Assembly (NCBI RefSeq): GCF_001039355.2
Contig: NW_019775458.1
Location: 380,570-444,569, forward strand
Direction of reading: 5' to 3'
Length of the DNA: 64,000 nt
Origin: Lingula anatina
Lineage: Eukaryota > Brachiopoda > Lingulata > Lingulida > Lingulidae
The translations under genes and the position numbers were made by a program. The notes under the pieces are model-generated. The model saw only the letters and a list, made by a program, of their open reading frames with translations, was not told where the DNA came from and did not search any database. This document shows, one piece after another, positions 1 to 10,600 of the stretch (positions within the stretch are counted from its first letter, which is position 1; every line of letters starts with the position of its first letter).

Positions 1-288
1 TTTGAGAAACGTCTAAGTTGAATGTGTTAGTTGAAATTGTGTCAAGTTTTGTCTTATAAATTGTGTTAGTTGTTCTTTATCAACCTGTCCCTCATTTTTT
101 TTTTCAACTAAATGTGGTCTTTCGGATTCTTTTCTTAGTCAACGCGAAATAGGCCTATTTGCCTTTTTTTTTTTCTTCACAAAAGTTGAGTCCTGAATTG
201 TGACTAATTGAGTCAGAGATTTGTTTGAAGCGTTCCAAGTTCCAAGTTGAGGCTTACATTTTAAAACATCCCTGGTTTCTATTTTCAG

Positions 289-3200
289 GCCAAATCGTTC
301 TCCTCAACTTAGACGCCATGCTGTTCATCTGTTCCCCACGCCTTACTAACCTTAATGAGTTAATGGACAAGCAGTTCTATTTGTCTGACATTCCTATTTA
401 TGATGTCACTAGGGAGTTGATTCTCCTCAATCAGCAGAGGGAGGCTGAAATTGAAGTGAGGTAAGGATACTCTGCATTGAGATTCATATCTGAGACGTGT
501 CCCGTTATTTTCGAATCTCCATTTCAATAAGATTTGCAGTGGACTGTCATTGAGCGGGTCAATATGAAAATGTGCTTCACAATGAAGGAGTTGACTTGCG
601 TTGCCCTTGAAACTCGGGCCAAGATAACTGCTATTAGATTTACTTTGTAGATATATTTTGCTTGTGTGTTTGATTTGTCTTAGTGTATCTGCTGTTTAAC
701 CAAATTTCTGGCTTTAAATTGACCGCTTTATGCCTGGCCACGTGCTGGAGAGGAAAGATCGAATATATACCTAAATAGTTGAGAAGCCTGCATCAAATGC
801 TTCAAGTCACCAAATAAAGTTGATTAACATATGCAGTAGAAAGCTTAAAACACTTTAATTTTTTTCCAAGATCTGTAATGTTTTACCTTTTACTGTATGC
901 TTTAGTAAAAAATTAGACGAGACCACTGCTGAACTAAAGCGCACATCTCTGGCACTCGAAAGAGAAAAACAGAGGACAGAGTTTCTCCTGCATCAAATGT
1001 TGCCAAAGAAAGTAGCAGACCAACTCAAGCAAGGAAAATCAGTTGATGCAGGTATGATATGTTTTTGAATCCGAATGAGTTTGTTTGTTTTGCTCGCGAG
1101 TGCGTGCGTGGGCACACGTGCATTCGCGTTTGTTCGTGTGTATGTGCATCAACTAAACAGTAGTCGTTTACGGTAAGACGCGATCATAAAGTTTGATACT
1201 GCAGCTGTTCTGCATAGATATAAGAAATCCAATTCTATATCTTTTACGAGTTAATATAACATACTAGTACACTGTATATAGGCTACATTTCCATTGCTTC
1301 TTTACTTCCAGAAAAATTCGATGAAGTCACCATCCTATTCAGTGACATAGTTACCTTCACGAACATCGCCGCAGCTTGCCAGCCTATCGATATAGTACAT
1401 ATGTTGAACAATCTGTATGCAAAGTTTGATGCTTCAACGACTAAAAACAACGTTTACAAGGTCAGTAAGAATGTTGGATTAGATTGATTAGATTGGTTGC
1501 ATCTGTGTATAATTATCTAGATAATGACAGACATCAAGAACTAAAGACTCAGATGAGGTGTATCTTGCACTTTCCTCACTTTTCGACCTTACATGCTTGG
1601 TGCCTATCTCGTAGAATATAAGGCCGAATACTCTGACTGATCTGGCATATAAAAGCACGTCACTAATTACTGCAAGATAGTCTTTTGTTTTCGATATCTG
1701 TATTCGGAAGAAATATTGCGTCCTAGATCTGTATTAGTGCATTCTTTAAAATCTTAATGTCCACTGCGCACGTGAAGATTTTCATCAATCGGTATATCAT
1801 TGCATGTTAATACTTATTTATAAATATGTCCTTCATTTTGTTTACTTATATGTGTCACCTATTCCCTGTTACTCAATCGCAGGTGGAGACAATAGGGGAC
1901 GCTTACATGGTGGTGTCCGGAGTTCCGGAAGTGGTCAAGGACCACGCCGAGTGTGTCTGCGACCAGGCGTTGGACATGGTGACGGCGGCCTCAGAGGTCA
2001 AGTCTCCGGCCACTGGCCGAGCGCTGCAGGTTGGTCACTTTTTTCATGGACGCAGGGAACTTCAATGACCACAAATCTATGCATGTGCGTTCGTAATCTG
2101 TGGTCAAGTAATGGCGATTTCTGTACTTGCTCCAACTAGGAAAGGTATTTAGTATATCTTTGAATGGAATCCGACCACTTACCTTTGGATATTAGTTCTG
2201 AGTCATCAGTTTGAGAAAAAAAGTAACTTGCCTTCTGTTATAACATTTTCTGGTGGGGTGGGGTGCATAAAATTTCCGATGGTAGTATGCGCGTGTACAA
2301 CCCATAACCTGCCGTAAATATGAAAGCTATTAGGTAAGGCCTTATACCGAGGCAACGTTGGCCTGTTTAGTAGATCAGGAGATAGCTCTGGTCATTAATA
2401 TTCTTATATCATTTTCTTATTTTTCTATCCCAGATCCGTGTCGGGATGCACAGTGGACCCGTGGTGGCCGGCGTGGTGGGACTGAAGATGCCCCGGTATT
2501 GCTTATTTGGAGACACGGTGAATACCGCCTCCAGAATGGAGAGTCATGGCATCCCTGGCAAAATACACCTCAGTCCAGATACATACAGGTGATTTGCAGT
2601 CTTCTATTTATTCATGATACCACTTGGGTGCCACGCTAAGCAGTGCAGTTCTTAAAAAGAGCGAAGTCTATGACTGTCATATATAATTTACAACAACAGA
2701 AAAAAATTACAGTGTAGGTGTTTATTCTTAAGTGAATGGACTGTTCCATGACTTGATAGAACAGGGGCGGATCCAAGATTATTTGATAAGGGGTCCAGAT
2801 TTTTAAGAATGACAGGCCTCGGATGTGACGCCGACCCTCGTGCCACTGATGTGGGGAAAATGTTGGTGTTTTGGATGATAACGGTACCGTTTGGTACAGC
2901 TTAGAGATATTTTCTAAGCTCTTCTAAATTCTATGGTGGAATATTGGTGAGATTTTTTTTCGGAAACCCAATGGGCCTGACCCCTCAACCCCACCTCCAA
3001 ATCCACCGCTGTAAAATGCTTGAATTTCTTTCTGGTCATCTGTCTGTGCGTTTCAAATGGAAACAGACAGAAAAAAAAGAGACAAATTGCATTTTTATAA
3101 TTTTTACTAATTCTCCCACGGATTAATCCTAATACTTCATTTAAATGTATTCAAATATGTTTGATCTTAAACCTCATACTATTTTACTTAAACTTCCTGA

Positions 3201-3673
3201 ATGGCACACCAATTTGACTAAATGTCTCAAACTTTTCGCTTTGCCCCAGGGCACTGATGAGGAAAGGCGCTGCCTGTCGCTACCAGTTCCAGCCCCGAGG
3301 CGCCCTTAACGTCAAAGGTAAAGGAGTGATGCACACACACTTCCTGGTCGGGAAAGACGAGAAGAGACCCGACCTAGTTGTTGATGAGTCGGACGCTCAG
3401 TACCAGCGTCTGGATCCCGAGGACACTCCATCTATGAAGCAAACATCGGAGCAAAGCGCCGCAGCAAGTGTTAAAGGCGGGAGTGGCGCTAATGGTAACA
3501 GTGACGTCACATCGGTTCCTGTGACGCAACAGTCCCAGCTTGACGTCAAGGAGTCAATCAAGACGTCACAATCACACGAGGGCAGCCCAAACGGTTGCTG
3601 CAGCAGTAATGATAATTGCACCGTTGTAAGGGAACCAATCAGAGGGCGGAGTGCTACATGCCAACTTATGTGA
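289..3673 (+). CDS. GUCY1B2: Soluble guanylate cyclase, atypical beta-2 / Gyc-88E type (3' exons only)
   Basis: Six GT-AG exons join in frame: 289-460, 906-1051, 1312-1460, 1883-2029, 2434-2588, 3250-3673 (stop 3671-3673). The enzyme makes cGMP from GTP in the cytosol. The first exon ([22 protein letters not shown]) is the end of the HNOBA domain. The second is the signalling-helix linker ([19 protein letters not shown]). Exons 3-6 form the class III cyclase domain: FSDIVTF and ETIGDAYM carry both metal-binding Asp, the Glu of ETIGD and the Cys of [11 protein letters not shown] are the guanine-selecting residues, and Asn/Arg of VNTASRMES the transition-state pair. A polar tail of about 100 residues ends in CQLM. 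Beta-1 has Gly where this has Asp (FSGIVGF), so the chain is beta-2/Gyc-88E-like. The N-terminal H-NOX and most of HNOBA lie before the window. Upstream limit and ligand (NO or O2) cannot be judged. Confidence 0.9.
2762..3011. mobile_element. MITE-like element with CAGGGGCGGATCC terminus
   Basis: The left end reads CAGGGGCGGATCCAAG. The right end is a degenerate inverse of it (CTCCAAATCCACCGCTG). The copy sits in the last intron of the guanylate cyclase. The terminus matches the one at 54265. No clear target-site duplication remains, so the copy looks old. It has no coding capacity. Confidence 0.5.
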
Positions 3674-3840
3674 TGTTTATAATCTGATTACATTTTATTT
3701 TGCAATTGTGAACACTTGGGTCTTCGGGTTCAGGTTCAATTTTTGTGTAATTGGCAAACAGCCATTGATTTGTTTTATACGCTGATTGTACATTATATTG
3801 GATTGAAGACCAGTTAAATGAAACCGTGATCATTTGTATC

Positions 3841-3846
3841 AATAAA
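3841..3846 (+). promoter_or_regulatory. Probable polyadenylation signal of the guanylate cyclase gene
   Basis: AATAAA lies 168 bases after the stop codon, followed by a T-rich stretch (around 3866-3880). This would give a short 3' UTR of roughly 190-200 bases. It is the first canonical hexamer after the stop. Confidence 0.6.
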
Positions 3847-3849
3847 TGT

Positions 3850-4620
3850 CAAGAAAACGATTAGTAATTTTCTTTTTCACTGTAAAACAAATACTGAGAA
3901 TTAGATAATAAGGACAGGTCTTCAGTTACTGTATGTGCTCATAAATCTCAAGTTGGTTCCAAGGGTCACTTACTTTTTCCAAAGATAAGAAGGGACTAGT
4001 TGTTAAATGAATGCTGAAAGATAAACGTTTGAAAACAAGAATTGTATGTGTCGGTAGATTATTTATGTAAACCTGTGAGATAACATATGGCGAAAATTGT
4101 TGACAGGTGGGCGGATTTGATTGCCAGAGACTTTTTTTTCTTGCAGCTTGATTTTGTAAATATTGAAATATTGATATTGACGTTTACACAACTGTTTCCA
4201 GGACGACATGTTGCATTACCCATTGGAGAGCAAATTTTCATTTGCAAGCAGCCAAATAGTGCCATTTTGAGATTTCTTTAAAGTATACTTTTCATGCATT
4301 TTTTAAATTCCAAAACAAACATTTTAACTCTATGTATATCAATGCATAAGATAAGTTGTAAAAGTACTAAAGTGCCGTTTAGTAATCAGAAATGTTTGGT
4401 ATTTATAATGTAAATGCATTCAAGCTCAACAGAAGATCTAGAAAGACCATTACAAATCGTGTTATGCGAGATTAAACACAATGGATAGGATATCAAGAGT
4501 TGCGAAGATGTCGCCGCTAACACAAGTGAATTGCACTCGGTGGGAGCAATAAACATTAATATATGCACGCTAATAAACCGTTTTCTCTTGTTAGTAAACA
4601 GAACAACAAAATAAATTCTG
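3850..4620. other. Intergenic, between convergent genes
   Basis: AT-rich sequence between the guanylate cyclase 3' end and the neuroglian 3' end. I see no coding exon, RNA gene or clear repeat here. Small open frames at 4059-4265 and 4386-4568 have no recognisable protein character. Confidence 0.5.
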
Positions 4621-4624
4621 ACAT

Positions 4625-6665
4625 TTTATTTTAGATAAACGTCATCCATCGACTGATCTACAGTTACATCGGGAATGTAAAAATACTTTAGACCTTCATA
4701 CATTGGGTTTTTTTCTCTACTTACAATGTACAAATAGAACCAGACAACTACGCGTCTAAGATAGGTGATTATAGTTTTATAAATTTGTCAAAACTGTGAG
4801 CAATTCTGCAGAGTGTGCCAGATGGAACAACAGTGAGCGTGACGGTGTTGGACATTGGGTGATTCCGAGCGTTTTTGCTAAATAAGAATACCCCTGAAAT
4901 GAAGTTGTGGTGTTTGGACGTGTGTCCAAATGTACCTTGGTGTGCTAGTGTTAAGATTTATTTTAACAGTGTTTTATAACAAATGGTGTAGCATTTTCAG
5001 CTATTTGAAGGTGAAATAAATATCACATAGAACAATTCAGTGCTCAAGGTGGCAGTAATTCTGCAGAATACATAGGATGGCAACTTGTCTTCTCGCAGGA
5101 AGGAAAAATTTACAACTTTAAAATACGAATACAATTAAATTGTACCTTTAACTAGCTTGCAGAGCAAAGATACTTTTCAGTCAAATATCTAAAACATCAA
5201 AACAACGTGTGGCACATGTTATCAACGATTCAGTTTCCTTTATCAAACGTCAGTATGCTACTACTACTTCTACTACTTTTTTAAACATTTTAACACTAGA
5301 AAACAACTCAAAAGCATCAAAATGAAACTGCAAGGAATGGCAGTTAACAGCGAAGACAAAATAAAAGTACCTTTGCATGTTCCTGGTTAAAATATAGCCT
5401 CAGCAAAAAATGAACATCTTGAGTTATGACAGAACCACCTACAAAGCTGTACAAATCTAAAAACTAAATAGTCAGCATGTTAAAATACAAAGTACAAACA
5501 GTTCAAATGTACATATAGACAATGTAACAACTGGAGTCTTAAGAAACTGACCCAATTTGAGTCCTAAAGACAAATGCTCAAATAAATCCTCCCCCTCTCT
5601 CTCTCTCTCTCTTCAAGTCCAATAAGCTTGGCTTTGTGTTGTAACATTAAAAACATTTTCAAGTACAGTGCTCATGTTTAAAATCTAATATTCATATTCT
5701 GTCATGATACAACATTTGGAATGCCAAAAACTTTCTCCTTAAAAAAATCTTTTGGTACCTTATGTACAAAATCTTCATGAAAAATTGTGGACTACAACCT
5801 ATGTGTTACATGTGACAAAGATTATATTTGGTGTGATGCCAGAAGCCACGAAATATTAAAAAATCTGCTGACATTTAAATGGCAACATGTGCTAATGTCT
5901 CCAACTTGCCATATCCAAATACAATTAAACAATAGCCAGACCACTTCACCTGAGATGTTTAGTTTCAACTCAAATAATTTTTGAAAATTCCAAACCAATT
6001 CCAAAAATGTTTCTACTTCTTTTCAAATGTGTGGTAAAATATCTGACATATGCTAAGAGAACAGCAATTATAGTAAAATATTTGAAGTACCTTCAATATT
6101 TAGAGAGCATGTCTGTTATAGTGCTCCTCAGTTCATTAAGAAATGCCAAAAACTGAAAGCATACATTTAATGATGTGCACTGTTGAATTTTAAATTTAGC
6201 AATTTATTAAAATACATATCAATCACAACCATAAAATCAAGTTATAAATGTAGAGAAAAAAACATCACTAAGTGACACTAGCTCTTGTTTAAACACATTA
6301 TATTAGGAGTTAAAAGATGTGGTTATGTAAATAAAAAAAATAAAACAAATGTAAAACTATTCATATGACACATACAGAAAAACTGTACTGTTTGTAGTTT
6401 TTCTACTGAAGCATCCTGTTAGTGATAAACCCCAATGAGGCGAAAGGAACAACTTGGATAAGAAATATCTCCATTGCCTTAAAATGCTCTCCAAAGTTCC
6501 TAGCACTACAATTTTTATTTACATGTAGATTTATTAATCAATCTACAAAGGAGTCATGTGAAAGTTAGAGATTTCCTGCATAAAAAATGGTGAGCTGAAC
6601 TACAAGGTCATCTCTTCTTCTACACAAAAAAATGTCCATATTTACACACATACAACAGGCACCAA
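4625..6665 (-). other. Candidate 3' UTR of the neuroglian gene
   Basis: This is AT-rich sequence downstream of the neuroglian stop with no coding character. On the minus strand, AATAAA hexamers occur at several places. The closest is near 6512-6529. The most distal considered is 4625-4630, which would make a 2-kb 3' UTR, a length typical of neural adhesion genes. A (CT)n tract lies at 5594-5612. Transcript data would decide the end. Confidence 0.35.
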
Positions 6666-6870
6666 CTACACAAAAGTGGACAATGCAGACTGCCCGTGGT
6701 CATCATGGTCATTTGGCGGAGGTGGTTTTTTGCCATACTGGCCAATAAAAGAGCCATCTTCATTGAACTTGCTGGGGTCCGTGTCTGCATATTCCTCCAT
6801 GCTGTCTTCATCGCTCTCTTCCGGTTTGATATCGCTGTCGTATTCTGGGTTCCTGGCAGGAGGTGGATAT
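6666..6870 (-). CDS. Nrg: Neuroglian last coding exon: FIGQY and PDZ-ligand-like tail
   Basis: The exon encodes YPPPARNPEYDSDIKPEESD, then a Ser/Asp/Glu-rich stretch (DSMEEYADTD), then NEDGSFIGQYGKK and a Pro/His-rich end finishing in ALSTFV. FIGQY is the family's ankyrin-binding motif; phosphorylation of its Tyr releases ankyrin in characterised members. The final T-F-V fits a class I PDZ ligand (S/T-x-hydrophobic), like the C-terminus known for NrCAM-type proteins. The stop is at 6668-6666. Confidence 0.95.
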
Positions 6871-7542
6871 CTATTAGAGGTGAAAACAAAAGAAACACAA
6901 CTAAAGCTATTTGACAAACAACCATGCAAAATCAATGTATGCAAATATACCATAAATGCATAAAAACCTACAAACAAATACAATTGTGCCATCAGAACAT
7001 GTAGCCGCTGCAATACATATGAACGCAACTTAAGATGTACTGTCAGGTGGGCTACACAAGGGGAAGTGGGCTACACATTGGTGGCAGCGATGGGATGTGT
7101 TTACACTTTGGGACATATGGTACATCGGTGGCAGCAATGGGATTTGTGTACACTGGTTACAGTGGTGGAATGAACAAAAAGAGGCCAACAGACAACCTTA
7201 TTTATAATTGGCAGTTTTAAACAACCACATACTTATGAGCAACAATATGAGACGAAATTTTGGCAAACATGTACAGAAGCAACAATTATACATCAGCCTG
7301 GGATTAAACTTTTGTCATAAAAGTTTCTTGTTTGTAAATTGAACCTTTTTTATTGAATGACACTGAAATTAGTATACCCATGCAGTCCCCTTCCTTTCCC
7401 TTATATATCTATATCCCAATACCATGTGGCCCTTGATCCAGTTTATTCAAATGATATTTCAGGACAATTTCTGTATATATGCTTTTTGGTGGGAAGTCAT
7501 TAAATGAATGGACAAGGATAGCATCTAAAATAAAACATTTAA

Positions 7543-7624
<82 letters not shown>

Positions 7625-10600
7625 GGGGGGGGGGAGAGAAGATGGAGGAGAAACCTTTTTTTTTTACTTCTTTTTCATAAATGTCAGATCTGATAAATTT
7701 AAAATTGGGTTCAATGAAAAAAAATGTATCTTCTTATGTATTCAAAACCTATTTATAATTGGCAGGAACTTAGGTGTTCTGCTACTTAAAAAGAGAAAAT
7801 ACTTATATAACACTACAAAACAGTTAAAGCAACTTGTAACTTAATTAATATTAACAATATTTATGTTACTGACACAAAATTTAATAATTTTGACAATAAA
7901 TATACTGAATCTAAGTACACATATCATGCAGAAAAAAAAAAACATTTTTATCAAAAAAAAAAAAAAAAAAAAAATACAAACACTTGAGCTGGCACTTAAC
8001 TGACTCAGGGAGAATGAAATGCACATCTCTGAAGATACAAATTTTGTATTCCCTTTTTAGGATACCGTTGTTTCGGACCAAAAAATTTTTAAACAACACA
8101 CAAGATAAACAGATTCTGTAACTATTTCCTTTTCTGCATCTACTTCCTTTTTGACACATCAACAGTCAGATGGCATTTCATGAGCAGCAAACTGTGCCAG
8201 TTTAAGTGACGTGACCATGTTATCCAAAATAAACATCTCACCCATGCAACCTCAGTTCATAATTAAACAAGCTAGCAACAAGGTTATATGCAACACTAGG
8301 TCTTGGCTTGTCAGACTGGGCAAAAAATTTGAATATTTCTCAACCAAATTCCATAGAAACTAAGAACTGAACTGCCATAATGTCATTTCAGGTAATCTTG
8401 ACCATTGTGTCTTCAGATTGGTGCAAGGTTATTAAATGCTTTTAATAGTTTTATCACAAAAATTACTTTCTTTGAGTGGTAAATATGCCAGCTATAACAA
8501 TAAATAATTCAATAAAATAAGACAATAAAAATGGTTGACAGAAATGCCAGTCTGACACACCCAAGAGTCCATAAATAAATGTGAGTTATTTCATCAACAC
8601 ATCTCCCACAAAACATCACCCTTTTTCCGTTAGTTCGTCATTTCTACAATTAATCTCTCTACCTCAAGTCACGCTGAACACACCCGAGTTACACAGTCCA
8701 GAATTCAAACCCTCTGCCTTGAGCCAACAAAAGCTTAATGCATGCAACATTTGTTCAATTCAAGGCTATCTAACTCAGGGTGCAGCCTTGTCTAAAGCAC
8801 TAAGTGCTGTTCACCACACATTCCAATCCCTTTTATTCACATAAAGCCCTCTGCTTGGATTCTTCCATCTGGGAAAACTTTTTCTTTCCTTTTTTTTTAA
8901 TGAAGCAACGTTTTCTTTAAATTTAAATGAAACAAGATGGTGGAAGTAGCTTTACCACACACTTGAAGCAAAATTAAGCATGTAGCGAAAATTTTATAGC
9001 TAGCATTGCTAAAAAAAAATCTACTAAGAATTTGCAAATTGAAGACATTTCAAAATTTGAAAGACTCAAAACAAGAAGAGGAAGAATATTAAAAGAAAGT
9101 GAAGCTGTCACAACAGCAAATTCCCAGACGGATATCTCTTTGACTTATTTCTCTGCCCCTAGGTTATCTGTGCTGCTTTTGCTTGTTTATATTTAAATGG
9201 CAGAGTCAGGTATTGGATAGATAATTGGTACAATTGGTACAAGGTAAAGGTATAATCATATGGACCCGTTTCGTAAAAGAACTTCAGTCCCAAACCTGGT
9301 CTTAATTTTAGGACCAAAATCTTAATTTTATGACCGAAATTCAGTCTACTTCAGTTAAAGTGCAGCAGTCTTCTTAAATAAATCAAGAATTAGTCCGAGA
9401 CATCAGTCATGTGACATTAGACCGAGTCATGCCTTCTTCATTATAAAACAGGTGCAATGCTTTATCTAATTGTACTACCCACAATTTAATCTCGTTTCAA
9501 AGACCAGCATTTGTGTTCAATAATTTTGACCAAGTTCTTTTGTGCAACGGGCCCCAGGTTTCCTTGAGCTCTGCACAACCCATTGTGTTAGCTGTGCCAC
9601 CAGAATGTTCCTGGGTGAGACAGAGCACAATGAAACCAATTGGGGGTGGAGGCGAGGGGGGGAACCTGGTTCTGCCCTTTTTTACAGTGCCAATATCAGA
9701 AGTTGGAGTTAGGGCCAGAAGCAACTAGAAGAGGCTGCGGAGGTGTAATATAAATGCTGCCGTACCGCATTAATGGCTGTGTCACATACGAAGTTGTAGC
9801 TCTGTAAATAGGAAGATAATGTAATAAAGGAGGCAATATTACTAAATAACCAAATAATAAACATCAATAAAAATTGGATGGAAAAAGGATAAAAAAAAAA
9901 GGTGAAAGAAAAGTAAATTAATGAAGGTCTCCCCTGGTTTGGGAGTAGCAGGTATGTGGTTTGAATTAATATCTGATTACCATAGCAGCCTAAGTTTGAT
10001 TGCACTGGATTACTAGCCCTATCTACAACTCTGGCGCCAGGAAGAAAATCATTTTCCAAAATTTATATAATTGAAAATCGAAACAAATTGAGGGGCATTT
10101 ACTGATTCGAAGCAACGCTGGCTCATCAAACAGCTTGTAAAAAAGGATTTCAATCATTGTCGATGAATTTTTTTTTTATTAAATATTAATGCAACATGTA
10201 ATGATTGAAAACTGTGAACAGTAANTGAGTGGTAAATATGCCAGCTATAACAATAAATAATTCAATAAAATAAGACAATAAAAATGGTTGACAGAAATGC
10301 CAGTCTGACACACCCAAGAGTCCATAAATAAATGTGAGTTATTTCATCAAAACATCTCCCACAAAACATCACCCTTATTCCGTTAGTTCGTCATTTCTAC
10401 AATTAATCTCTCTACCTCAAGTCACGCTGAACACACCCGAGTTACACAGTCCAGAATTCAAACCCTCTGCCTTGAGCCAACAAAAGCTTAATGCATGCAA
10501 CATTTGTTCAATTCAAGGCTATCTAACTCAGGGTGCAGCCTTGTCTAAAGCACTAAGTGCTGTTCACCACACATTCCAATCCCTTTTATTCACATAAAGC

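Noticed and set aside
7479-7844. Open frame rich in Ile-Tyr and Phe runs
   Set aside because: It is a translation of the TA/T/G microsatellite.
8690-8730. tRNA- or SINE-like B-box word on the minus strand
   Set aside because: No matching A box at the right distance and no cloverleaf could be drawn.
8581-8844. 87-residue open frame, repeated at 10334-10597
   Set aside because: Its recurrence is due to the contig-overlap duplication, not to conservation. It has no domain character and lies in an intron on the opposite strand.
9497-10059. Open frames on both strands at 9497-10059 and their copies at 11250-11812
   Set aside because: They are shadows within the MITE and low-complexity intron and are duplicated only by the assembly artefact.
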